NCBI GenBank assembly: GCA_021272315.1 | Contig: JAJSLI010000060.1 | Coordinates: 1 to 64,000, forward strand | DNA from: Methylacidiphilales bacterium | GTDB taxonomy: Bacteria > Verrucomicrobiota > Verrucomicrobiia > Methylacidiphilales > UBA1321 | DNA length: 64,000 nt | Direction of reading: 5' to 3' | Part shown: piece after piece, positions 28,346 to 37,201 of the stretch | Layout of the letters: each line of letters starts with the position of its first letter | Numbering within the stretch: the first letter of the stretch is position 1 | Program-made: the position numbers and the translations under genes | The notes under the pieces: generated by a model | What the model saw: the letters and a program-made list of their open reading frames with translations, nothing else | Told to the model about the DNA's origin: nothing | Databases searched by the model: none

Positions 28346-29710
28346 TTGAAATTTTGCCTGCGGCAGGCACACCGGCTTTTTTTATCGTGCTCCTTCGTCT
28401 GGTTCGCGGCCCTGTCGGCGGGCGCGGACGAAAACGAGGTCGTGGTCATCTCGCCCCATTGGGACGGGATCAAGGAAGAAACGGCGCGAGCGTTCCGTGC
28501 CTGGCATGAAAAGATGTACGGGCAGCCGGCGACGGTCCGCTGGCGCGAAGCGGGCGGCGGCGGGTCGCGCATCGTCAAATTGCTCGGCGCGGAATACGCC
28601 GCCCATCCCGACATCGGCATCGACGTGCTTTACGGGGGCGGCTTCGAGCCGTTCCAGGAACTGGAGAAAGCCGGCCTGCTGACGCCGTACGAGCCGCCCG
28701 AGGAAACGCTGGCGCAGATTCCGGCGGAGTTGAACGGGGCCCCGATCATCGACCCGAACCACGAGTGGTTCGGCGCGTGCCTGTCGGGATTCGGGATCAT
28801 CACCAACGAGCGGGCGCGGCAGGCGGCGGGGCTGCCGGTGGCGCGGACGTGGGCGGACCTGGCCGATCCGCGGCTGGCGGGTTGGATTTCAGCGTGCGAT
28901 CCGCGCGAGTCGAGCAGCGTGATGCAGATCGACGAGATCATCCTGCAATCGTGCGGCTGGGACAAGGGCTGGGGCGTTTTGATGGGGATGAGCGGCAACA
29001 CGCGCAATTTTCTTTCGTCGGCGCCGGCTTCGGCGGTGGAGGTGGGGATGGGCGACGCGGCCTACGGCGTCAACATCGATATGTACGGACAGGCGCAGGC
29101 CGGTTATTACGGAAGCGACAACGTCAACTTCGTGCTGCCCGAGGGGCAGACGGTGATCACGCCCGACGCCATCGCGATCCTCAAGAATCCGCCCCACCCG
29201 GAACTGGCGCGGCACTTCGTGCAATTCGTGCTGTCGCGCGAGGGGCAGACGCTCTGGATGGCCCCGTTGGGAGCGCCAGGCGGGGCGAAGCGTTACGCGA
29301 TCAACCGGATGAGCGTGTGGCCCGCGCTTTACGACGAACTGGCTGGCGTGACACCGATCCTGACGAATCCGTTCAAGGGCCCGCCCGCGTTCGTGATCTC
29401 GGACCAGCTCGGCTCCAAGCGGCGCACGATCCTGATGGCGCTGATCGCGGCGTGGATGATCGACACGCACGATGTCCTGGCCCGGGCGTGGAAGGCGCTG
29501 AACTCGCCCGCCGCGGAGAGGCTGCCTCCCGGTCGGCGGGAGGAGCTCCTGGCCCAATTTTTGGCTGCGCCGTGTTCAGAGGAGGAACTGCTCCGGCTCG
29601 TCGACACCGACTGGAAAGACCCGGTCAAGCGGACCGCCCTGGTGAACCAGTGGCAAGCCGAGGCGCTCGACCGGTACGAAAATTTGATCGCACAACTTGC
29701 GTCCCGGTGA
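28346..29710 (+). CDS. ABC transporter extracellular solute-binding protein (iron/AfuA-FbpA-like)
   Basis: Signal peptide followed by NEVVVISPHWDGIKEETARAFRAWHEKMYGQPATVRWREAGGGGSRIV...GVNIDMYGQAQAGYYGSDNVNFVLPEGQTVITPDAIAILKNPPHPELARHFVQFVLSREGQ. Probable TTG start near 28346; start uncertain. Confidence 0.85.
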   Translation: MKFCLRQAHRLFLSCSFVWFAALSAGADENEVVVISPHWDGIKEETARAFRAWHEKMYGQPATVRWREAGGGGSRIVKLLGAEYAAHPDIGIDVLYGGGFEPFQELEKAGLLTPYEPPEETLAQIPAELNGAPIIDPNHEWFGACLSGFGIITNERARQAAGLPVARTWADLADPRLAGWISACDPRESSSVMQIDEIILQSCGWDKGWGVLMGMSGNTRNFLSSAPASAVEVGMGDAAYGVNIDMYGQAQAGYYGSDNVNFVLPEGQTVITPDAIAILKNPPHPELARHFVQFVLSREGQTLWMAPLGAPGGAKRYAINRMSVWPALYDELAGVTPILTNPFKGPPAFVISDQLGSKRRTILMALIAAWMIDTHDVLARAWKALNSPAAERLPPGRREELLAQFLAAPCSEEELLRLVDTDWKDPVKRTALVNQWQAEALDRYENLIAQLASR

Positions 29711-29732
29711 AACCGTCCGCACCCTTTCTCCC

Positions 29733-30713
29733 ATGACCGTAACGACGAACCATCTCGTGAAGTCGTTTTCCCGCGAACCCGGGGCGCGGGTGGTGGATGA
29801 CGTGTCGTTCCAGATCGAGCCGGGCGAGATGTTTTTCCTGCTCGGGCCGTCGGGGTGCGGCAAGACGACGGTGCTGCGGATGCTGGCCGGGTTTATCGAC
29901 CCGGACGGCGGGGACATTCTCTTCGACGGGAAGCGGATGAACGAGGTGGCGCCACGCCACCGGAACACGGCGATGGTTTTTCAAAATTACGCGATCTGGC
30001 CGCACCTGACGGTCTACGAAAACGTCGCCTACGGGCCGCGGGCGCGGAAGCTCGACGCGGACTCGATCCGCCAACGGGTGGGCCGCGCGCTGGAGATCGT
30101 GCGGATGGAGGAGCTGGCCCGGCGCAAGCCGGCGCAGCTTTCGGGCGGGCAGCAGCAGCGGGTGGCCCTGGCGCGGGCGCTGGCGGTGGAACCGGGCCTG
30201 GTCCTGCTGGACGAGCCTCTGTCGAACCTCGACGCGCGGCTGCGGCTCGACCTGCGGGAGGAGTTGCGGCGCATCCACCGCGAGACGCGCACAACGTGCC
30301 TCTACGTGACGCACGACCAGGAGGAAGCGCTTTCCATGGCCGACCGTCTCGCCCTGATGAACCGGGGGCGGATCGAACAGATCGGCACGCCGGAGGAGGT
30401 TTACCGGAAGCCGGTGAACGAGTTCACGGCGCGGTTCCTGGGCGAGATCAACGTGGTCGCGCCGGGGAGTCCCCTCGCCCTCTCCCTGAACGCGCCCGCG
30501 GACCGGAAAGCCGCTTTTCGCCCGGAGGCGGCGGAGCTTGTTTCCGATGGGATCGTGGCGGTGGTGAAGCAGGCCGTCTACCTGGGCAGCAAGGCGGAAC
30601 TGGCCGTCGAAACGGCGGCGGGCGAGCGGGTCAAACTCTGGACCCGCAAACTTGTCCCGCCGGGGGAGACGGTCCATTTCCGGGTCGACCGGGAAGCCCT
30701 TATCCTCTTTTAA
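29733..30713 (+). CDS. ABC transporter ATP-binding protein (FbpC/PotA-like)
   Basis: Walker A GPSGCGKTT, signature LSGGQQQRVALARAL, Walker B LVLLDEPLSNLDARLR, H-loop YVTHDQEEALSMADR; C-terminal TOBE-like region. Confidence 0.95.
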   Translation: MTVTTNHLVKSFSREPGARVVDDVSFQIEPGEMFFLLGPSGCGKTTVLRMLAGFIDPDGGDILFDGKRMNEVAPRHRNTAMVFQNYAIWPHLTVYENVAYGPRARKLDADSIRQRVGRALEIVRMEELARRKPAQLSGGQQQRVALARALAVEPGLVLLDEPLSNLDARLRLDLREELRRIHRETRTTCLYVTHDQEEALSMADRLALMNRGRIEQIGTPEEVYRKPVNEFTARFLGEINVVAPGSPLALSLNAPADRKAAFRPEAAELVSDGIVAVVKQAVYLGSKAELAVETAAGERVKLWTRKLVPPGETVHFRVDREALILF

Positions 30714-30826
30714 ACTAAATCTCGCAGCGTGTTGACCGGAGACCGGCCGAAAATTTTCCTTTCTCTTTGACCAACGCGTCAAAATGAGCTTTGGTTTCGA
30801 ACGAGGTCGTTCTACGGGATTGGGGG

Positions 30827-31663
30827 ATGCAGGCCATGGATCTAGTGACAAGAGAATCGCTTCGGATCTTTCATATTGAGGACGAAGACCAATTCGCCCA
30901 ACTAACCGATGTCTTCCTGAAACGGGCCGGATTTAACGAACCAATCACGCGCTTCAGTTGCGGCGCCGCAGCGCTTGATGATCTGTCGAGCATCGGGGTG
31001 GAACGCGCCCCGCACGTCATCCTGCTCGATCTCCGCATGCCCGATATGGAGGGCTTGGAGTTGCTCCGCTGGTTGCGCAAAGATTATCATGCGCGCGACG
31101 TGGCGGTTTACCTGCTGACCGCCACGGACGACCCGGAAGAGGTGCGCCAGGCGGCGAACGCCGGAGCAACAAAAATCTTCTTCAAGACCGCCTTGTTCGA
31201 TGAACTCCTTCAGGAACTCGATGATCTGATTGTCGTGATCAATCACAAGCTTTTGCAGGGATGGAACCCCACCCTGCGGGGCGCCATGGCGGAACTCACT
31301 TCGATGGGCAAGTACGCCACGGAAATGGTTGTGTTGACCGACGCCGAGGGCCGGATCGAGTGGGCAAACAAGCTATTTGTCCGAAGGACCGGCTACTCGT
31401 TGCAGGAATTGCGCGGCAAGATACCGGGCAAAGTGCTGCAGGGGCCCAACTCCGATCCGGCGGTGATCAAACTGCTCCATGATGCGATCCAGTCGCGGAG
31501 TTCATGCGAGTGCCGCATCGTCAATTACAGGAAAAACGGGACGCCTTATCCCGTCCTCATTTCGCTTGGCCCGGTGTATAGCAACGGCAAGATCGAGGGG
31601 TTTCTCGCCATCGAGAGAGACCTGAGTGAAGAAGAGAAGCAACTCCCAACCGTAGCGGCCTGA
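30827..31663 (+). CDS. Response-regulator receiver domain fused to a PAS (LOV-like) domain
   Basis: Receiver: IFHIEDEDQFAQL...VILLDLRMPDMEGLELLRWLR...YLLTATDDPEEVRQAANAGATKIFFK; PAS: LTDAEGRIEWANKLFVRRTGYSLQELRGKIPGKVLQGPNSDPAVI...NYRKNGTPYPVLISLGPVYSNGKIEGFLAIERDLSEEE. Confidence 0.88.
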   Translation: MQAMDLVTRESLRIFHIEDEDQFAQLTDVFLKRAGFNEPITRFSCGAAALDDLSSIGVERAPHVILLDLRMPDMEGLELLRWLRKDYHARDVAVYLLTATDDPEEVRQAANAGATKIFFKTALFDELLQELDDLIVVINHKLLQGWNPTLRGAMAELTSMGKYATEMVVLTDAEGRIEWANKLFVRRTGYSLQELRGKIPGKVLQGPNSDPAVIKLLHDAIQSRSSCECRIVNYRKNGTPYPVLISLGPVYSNGKIEGFLAIERDLSEEEKQLPTVAA

Positions 31664-31844
31664 AACACGATCAGGTCGAAAGCCCCTTCGACGTCTTCAG
31701 GTACAAAAAGAAGATCCGGTCGTTGCACAAAAGCAACCCCTGCCCGATTTGCGGAGGATGAATGAAGCTAATGCCCAGATAATCAGCGTTTTAATAAACA
31801 TCATTTGATTTGTACACGCTCCCAAAACACGTTAGCCATATTCT

Positions 31845-32927
31845 GTGCACCGCTTGCGTATTGGAGTTTTGACAAGTGGCGCGGATTGTCCCGGATCGAA
31901 CGCGGTTCTTCGCGCGACGGTGGCGTCGGCGCATACCCTTGGGTGGGAGGTTCTCGGTTTCATTGGTGGTTACGAGGGGCTTCTTTTCCCCATCAACTAC
32001 ATGCCTCTCACTCTCGAAAATACCGAGGGGATCACCGCCACGGGCGGAACAATCATTGGAACGACCAACAAGGGTCATTTCGGCGCTACATCGGAGTCGG
32101 GCGAAAAAGTGCAGATTCCCCAGAGAATCCTCGACGCGGCGAAAAAAACGGTTCTGGATCTTGGCCTGCACGCCTTGATCTGTATCGGCGGCGATAACAC
32201 CCTTAGGGCCGCCGACCAGCTTTTTGCAAGCGGCGTGCCAGTTATCGGAGTCCCGAAGACGATCGACAATGATCTCTCCGCGACCGCCTGGACCTTCGGT
32301 TTCGATTCCGCCGTCCAGTGCGTGGTTGATGCGCTTGACCGCCTTCGCACCACCGCCGCGAGCCACAAGCGGGTGATGGTTCTCGAAGTGATGGGGCGGC
32401 ATTCCGGGTGGATCGCCCTCTACGGAGGTTTTGCCGGTGGAGCCGATGTGATTCTGATTCCGGAAATTCCCTTTTCCTACGAGCACCTCTGCGCCCACGT
32501 GGCCAAGCGGATGTCAGGTGGCGCGGATTCGACCCTGATCGTGGTGGCCGAAGGCGCGGCACCGAAGGGTGGCGAGGTTTTGACCGTCCAAAGCACAACC
32601 CACGGCGAGATTCGCCTGGGAGGGATTGGCGCACGGGTCGCCCAGGAAATCATGGAGCGCACGGGACACGAAACGCGCACGGTGGTTCTCGGCCATCTGC
32701 AACGAGGCGGAGCCCCAACCACCCAGGACCGTATTCTCGGCATTCGTTTTGGCGTGGGCGCCGTGCAATTGATTCAGGAAAAGAAATTCGGGAACATGGT
32801 CAGCTATCTCAACTACGAGATCGGGAGCGTTCCGATCAAGGAGGCGATCGGCCGCATCAAACATGTCCCGCCAGAAGGCCAGATCGTCAAGACCGCCCAA
32901 GCGGTGGGAATCAGCTTCGGCGTTTAG
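31845..32927 (+). CDS. 6-phosphofructokinase family protein (GTG start)
   Basis: RIGVLTSGADCPGSNAVLRATV, CIGGDNTLRAADQL, GVPKTIDNDLSATAWTFGFDSAVQCVVDALDRLRTTAASHKRVMVLEVMGRHSGWIAL. Confidence 0.92.
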   Translation: MHRLRIGVLTSGADCPGSNAVLRATVASAHTLGWEVLGFIGGYEGLLFPINYMPLTLENTEGITATGGTIIGTTNKGHFGATSESGEKVQIPQRILDAAKKTVLDLGLHALICIGGDNTLRAADQLFASGVPVIGVPKTIDNDLSATAWTFGFDSAVQCVVDALDRLRTTAASHKRVMVLEVMGRHSGWIALYGGFAGGADVILIPEIPFSYEHLCAHVAKRMSGGADSTLIVVAEGAAPKGGEVLTVQSTTHGEIRLGGIGARVAQEIMERTGHETRTVVLGHLQRGGAPTTQDRILGIRFGVGAVQLIQEKKFGNMVSYLNYEIGSVPIKEAIGRIKHVPPEGQIVKTAQAVGISFGV

Positions 32928-33262
32928 CCTTCGATTTGCTCTTCAAGGAAGATAAACGTCCCGCAGTTGTCACAGACATCCAATTCACCTGATTTATGCA
33001 TATGCAGAACGTGATTTTGGGGGATGCGCAGGTGACAGGCGGTGCAAACGGCATGACGGACTGGAGCGATGGGCTTCTTGCCGCGAAGTCTCATGCGATC
33101 AAAATGATCCAACACAGGCTGAGGAATTCTTTTTCGGATCAACTCAGCCTTTCGGTTGGTTTTGGGGGAAGCAGCCTGATCGGACAGTCCCTTGTTTGAA
33201 GCGTTTAACAGGTCTTGGAGTTCTTGGAGGTCTTTGGTGAGTAGTTGATTGACAGTATTCAT
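32924..33262 (-). CDS. C4-type zinc-ribbon protein
   Basis: CTACHLRIPQNHVLHMHKSGELDVCDNCGTFIFLEE following a short helical region. Confidence 0.75.
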   Translation of the reverse strand: MNTVNQLLTKDLQELQDLLNASNKGLSDQAASPKTNRKAELIRKRIPQPVLDHFDRMRLRGKKPIAPVRHAVCTACHLRIPQNHVLHMHKSGELDVCDNCGTFIFLEEQIEG

Positions 33263-33551
33263 TGTTGGAAGAGGCCCGACCGAACCGATTTGCATCTCTT
33301 AAAACAAAGAAGATGAGCGGAAGGGACTCTGATCACGTTAACTTACATCGATTCTCAAAGTTCAACTACGCCTCCTTTGGCGAAAACTTGACGAAATTTG
33401 CGGTCAGGGTGTGTTGATAAGGACCGGGCAGTCCCGAGCCCCCCTGCAGGTCGATCACCTTGGAAGACAGGAGGAACAGTTAACCGTTGCCAAGCCAACT
33501 TTATCGTCCTAAAAAACGTCCAGGCATTAATCACATTAATCAGGTAAAAAA

Positions 33552-34379
33552 ATGAATAAGTGTTTTTTAATGGCGGCGGTTCTTTCGACAATAATCGCGT
33601 TCCCAGCCCACGCCTATGCCGACACCGGAACGGATGCCAAAGACATGAAGGAACTGAAAATGACGCCTGAAATCCGTCCCACGGACGCCGGCTTTTACGT
33701 GGCGCTTGATGGGGGATCGAACTTCGCCCAAGTCACCGATACCAAGAAGGTTGTCCAGAGCGATAGCGCTGCCGGTGTTGGCACGGCAACCAGTTACGGC
33801 ACGGGTTCCGGCGGCGTGGGCTGGGTCGGCGGCCTCAAGGTCGGCTACAATTTTGAATCCTACGATCTGGGGAACGGCTTTGGCTTGCAGCCTGCCGTGG
33901 AGGCGGAGGCCTATTATCTTAACTCCTACACCAAGCAAAACTACTCCACCGCAGGGAACTATCCCGCCAACGGTTTCCGGGCCCAGTACAATGATGGCGC
34001 CTTCATGCTCAACGGCCTCGTCCGTCTCAAGACGGGGACGCTCTTCACGCCCTATCTCGGAGCGGGCGTTGGCGGCGAGTATATCACCAACACCTCCGTG
34101 ACCCTCTACGATCCTTCGGCCAACGCAAAATTCCCTCTTTCAGGAGCCGATGATTTCGACTTTGCCGTCCAAGGCATCGCGGGCTTCGATATTGAAGTGG
34201 CCAAGCACTGGGACTTCTTCACCGAATATAAGTTCATCGCGGCCATTGACCCCACCTTGAGCAATAGCGTGAATGTGCATGGCGTTCCTGACGTTGCCAA
34301 CGGCACCTATAGCGCGAAATACGAACCGGGCTACATCGGCCAGCATCTGATCACTGCGGGTTTGAAATATAATTTCTAG
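33552..34379 (+). CDS. Outer-membrane beta-barrel protein
   Basis: Signal peptide; GFYVALDGGSNFAQV start, alternating beta pattern, FTPYLGAGVGGEYI, terminal ITAGLKYNF. Confidence 0.8.
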   Translation: MNKCFLMAAVLSTIIAFPAHAYADTGTDAKDMKELKMTPEIRPTDAGFYVALDGGSNFAQVTDTKKVVQSDSAAGVGTATSYGTGSGGVGWVGGLKVGYNFESYDLGNGFGLQPAVEAEAYYLNSYTKQNYSTAGNYPANGFRAQYNDGAFMLNGLVRLKTGTLFTPYLGAGVGGEYITNTSVTLYDPSANAKFPLSGADDFDFAVQGIAGFDIEVAKHWDFFTEYKFIAAIDPTLSNSVNVHGVPDVANGTYSAKYEPGYIGQHLITAGLKYNF

Positions 34380-34409
34380 GCCGTTTATCGTTTGCCGGAC
34401 GGCTTTGGT

Positions 34410-34892
34410 TTAATGATGCCAGCCGTGGCCGCCGCCATGGTAATAGCCGCCATGGTAATAGCCGCCATGGTACCAGCCGCCGCCATAGAATCCGCCGTAA
34501 AAGAAGGGGCCGCCCCAGTAGGGATCATACGCGCCATAATATGGGTAGGGCCCCGGACCCCACCAGCCGCCCTGCGCGGTCTGCAGCATATAATCGACGA
34601 TACTGGGGTCGACGCCCGCCTTCTCCATCTGTTTCACATCGGCCGCGCTCAGGTAGTAGACCGTGCCATGGTCGCGCAGGTAACGGAGAATGATGCCGCT
34701 GTTCACATGGGCGCGGGAAAGCGATTCGATGTCGGAAATGCTCAAGGGGTCGCCATGCACCATTTTGTCGTAGATGGCCGGGGAGACGCCAGCCCGCTCC
34801 ACCCGAGCGTAATCGGCTTGTTGCTGGGCAGTGGGTCCGCAGGCGGCCAAAAAAAGCGGAAGAGCGAGAATCAACAGGCGAAAGGGCTTCAT
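34410..34892 (-). CDS. Lipoprotein with Tyr/His/Gly-rich C-terminal tandem repeats
   Basis: Lipobox LILALPLFLAACG; C-terminus YYGAYDPYWGGPFFYGGFYGGGWYHGGYYHGGYYHGGGHGWHH. Confidence 0.75.
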   Translation of the reverse strand: MKPFRLLILALPLFLAACGPTAQQQADYARVERAGVSPAIYDKMVHGDPLSISDIESLSRAHVNSGIILRYLRDHGTVYYLSAADVKQMEKAGVDPSIVDYMLQTAQGGWWGPGPYPYYGAYDPYWGGPFFYGGFYGGGWYHGGYYHGGYYHGGGHGWHH

Positions 34893-35115
34893 GTCTGAAG
34901 TTACATCGGCGCGGCTGTTTTCAAAACGAAATTGTGCTCGCGCTGGTTTGGGACTGGAACAGTCGTTGGACGACCAAGCTGCGGACGGGATTGATCGGGG
35001 ATTTCAGGGTTTCTTACCCACCCATCCTTCTGGAACGAGACCATCAGTGGAAAATGACGTTGGGTCGAGAATGTGGTAATGATTGGAAAATTTCCAACCT
35101 CACTTTTTATTGCCC

Positions 35116-36144
35116 ATGAAAATAAAGCGAATCCTTTCTCTGGCCTGCTGTGCCATTTTATCAACCGTCCATTCACCCGGCGCACCCACCCCGTGGTCCA
35201 TCACCAGCCGCATTCACATCGGCGGCGATGGCGGCTGGGATTATCTGACGATTGACCCTGAAACCAGCCGCCTTTTTGTCAGCCACGCCAAACAAGTCGT
35301 GGTGGTGGACCTGAAGACAAAATCGATCATCGGTTCCATTGCCGCGAACGGAGTTCATGGTATTGCCCTGGCCCCCGACCTACAGCGAGGTTTCATCAGC
35401 AACGGAGCTGACGGTACCGTGACGATTTTTGATCTTACTGCGCTGAAAACTCTCACCACGCTTCCCGCCGGTAAGAATCCGGACGCCATTTGTTACGAAC
35501 CCACCACACATCGCGTCTTTGCCTTTAATGGCGGGAGCGGAACAGCCACGGTAATCGACGCGGCCAAACAAAAGGTCATTGGCGAAATTCCACTCGAAGG
35601 CAAACCCGAATTCGCCGCAGCGGATGGTCACGGTTCAGTCTTTAATGCCCTGGAAGACAAAAGCCAGATTTTGAAAATCAACGCCGACACGTTGACCATT
35701 GATGAACGTTGGAACCTGCCCGAGGGAAGCGATCCCTCGGGAGTAGCCATTGATCCGGAGCATGAACGTCTTTTCATCGGCTGCCGGAACCGAACCCTGG
35801 TTGTCCTCGACGGTTCCTCGGGTAAAGCCATTGCCAGCCTGCCCATCGGCGAAGGCGTGGACGCGTGCGTTTATGACGCTGTGGGCAAACGCGCTTTTGC
35901 TTCGTGCGGCGACGGCACCATGACGGTGGTTCAACAAAGCGACAAGGACGCTTATGTTGTCGCGGAGAAGGTGATCACGGAACCGCGCGCCCGAACCATG
36001 GCCTTTGATTCGAAGACCGGCACTGCCTATCTACCCATAGCCAAGCTTGGCCCAATGCCGCCAGCTACTGCCGAGCAGCCCAAGCCTCGCCCTACAATCC
36101 TGCCTGATACCCTGGAACTTCTCGTGCTCACGGCCAAGCCGTAA
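35116..36144 (+). CDS. Secreted YncE-like beta-propeller protein
   Basis: GGDGGWDYLTIDPETSRLFVSHAKQVVVVDLKTKSIIGSI...GIALAPDLQRGFISNGADGTVTIFDL, repeated blades. Confidence 0.85.
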   Translation: MKIKRILSLACCAILSTVHSPGAPTPWSITSRIHIGGDGGWDYLTIDPETSRLFVSHAKQVVVVDLKTKSIIGSIAANGVHGIALAPDLQRGFISNGADGTVTIFDLTALKTLTTLPAGKNPDAICYEPTTHRVFAFNGGSGTATVIDAAKQKVIGEIPLEGKPEFAAADGHGSVFNALEDKSQILKINADTLTIDERWNLPEGSDPSGVAIDPEHERLFIGCRNRTLVVLDGSSGKAIASLPIGEGVDACVYDAVGKRAFASCGDGTMTVVQQSDKDAYVVAEKVITEPRARTMAFDSKTGTAYLPIAKLGPMPPATAEQPKPRPTILPDTLELLVLTAKP

Positions 36145-36294
36145 CAATCTTGGAAGAGACCTTGCTGCTCAAGCTTCGCTATCGTCTCGAAGTAATCAGG
36201 AATCTTTCCCTAGAGTGCTTCCCATGACAATACGAGCCAGTGGATAGCGGCTTCATTGCCTTTTGCCACCCCTCGTGCATCATCAGAGGACACA

Positions 36295-37032
36295 ATGCAG
36301 CCACCATTCGCTCTTACCCTAGACCATGCAGCGGATATAGCTCAGGTAGTAACCGCGATTATAGCTTTTGTCGGCGTTATTGTGACTTTACGGATCGCAA
36401 TTTCGACGATTCGAGAAATGCGACACGATAGGGTGTTGCGTCACAGGCCATATCTAGCGTTCAATCAAGGTGGTTATCGATACACGGTCGCATTTGTGGA
36501 AGCTGGCAAGCGAATACCGGGTGTAAATCCGCGCTACGTCGAAAAGCTTTTTCCATTGCTTCCAGATACTGCCTTATCTGTTCATCTTGTCGACCCACCC
36601 AATAGCGTAGTTGAAGTCGGTCACCTGACCAACTATGGGGTTGGGCCAGCACTGCACACCGAAGTTACCTGGGTTCCACATGAGATTCGGATTGGTGACG
36701 AGAAGTTCAAAATCGACAATGCCAAACTTTCAGAACCTTGCTATTGCCGTGAGCTGAATACAATGCCGTCTTACGTGGCTCATATCTCTCCAGGAGGAAA
36801 TACTTTCTTGACGCGGCTGCCAACTTTCATTGACAAAGACACAGAACGCAAGATCAAAGAAGTACACGGACACCTCCACATTTCGTGCCTTGATATTTTT
36901 CATAACCGTCTGACTAGCTGCCAAGAATTCTCAATTTTCACTTATTACAGAGAGACCCCGCCCAAAGTTCATATTACTTTCGGGAACTTGATTACAGATA
37001 AAGGAATTACCACACAAAAACTGCTACAGTGA
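36295..37032 (+). CDS. Hypothetical protein with N-terminal TM helix
   Basis: ADIAQVVTAIIAFVGVIVTLRIAISTIREMRHDRVLRHRPYLAFNQGG; AT-richer than its neighbours. Confidence 0.6.
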   Translation: MQPPFALTLDHAADIAQVVTAIIAFVGVIVTLRIAISTIREMRHDRVLRHRPYLAFNQGGYRYTVAFVEAGKRIPGVNPRYVEKLFPLLPDTALSVHLVDPPNSVVEVGHLTNYGVGPALHTEVTWVPHEIRIGDEKFKIDNAKLSEPCYCRELNTMPSYVAHISPGGNTFLTRLPTFIDKDTERKIKEVHGHLHISCLDIFHNRLTSCQEFSIFTYYRETPPKVHITFGNLITDKGITTQKLLQ

Positions 37033-37061
37033 ATAAAAGGGGTAGATAAATCACCTCTTTA

Positions 37062-37143
37062 GGGCTTGTGGCGAAATTGGCAGACGCGCCAGATTTAGGT
37101 TCTGGTTCCGCAAGGAGTGGGGGTTCAAGTCCCTCCAAGCCCA
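37062..37143 (+). tRNA. tRNA-Leu(UAG)
   Basis: Acceptor gggcttg/caagccc, anticodon stem ccaga-tttaggt-tctgg giving anticodon TAG, long variable arm, T-arm ggggttcaagtccct, discriminator A. Confidence 0.93.
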
Positions 37144-37201
37144 CTTCCACCGCGAGTCCCCGGCTTGACCCTTCCCCCTGAATTGGTATTCTCTCCGTTC
37201 C

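Noticed and set aside
29625-30851. 408-aa - strand ORF
   Set aside because: Antisense shadow of the ABC ATPase with its Walker motifs; R/P/H-rich and no recognisable domain.
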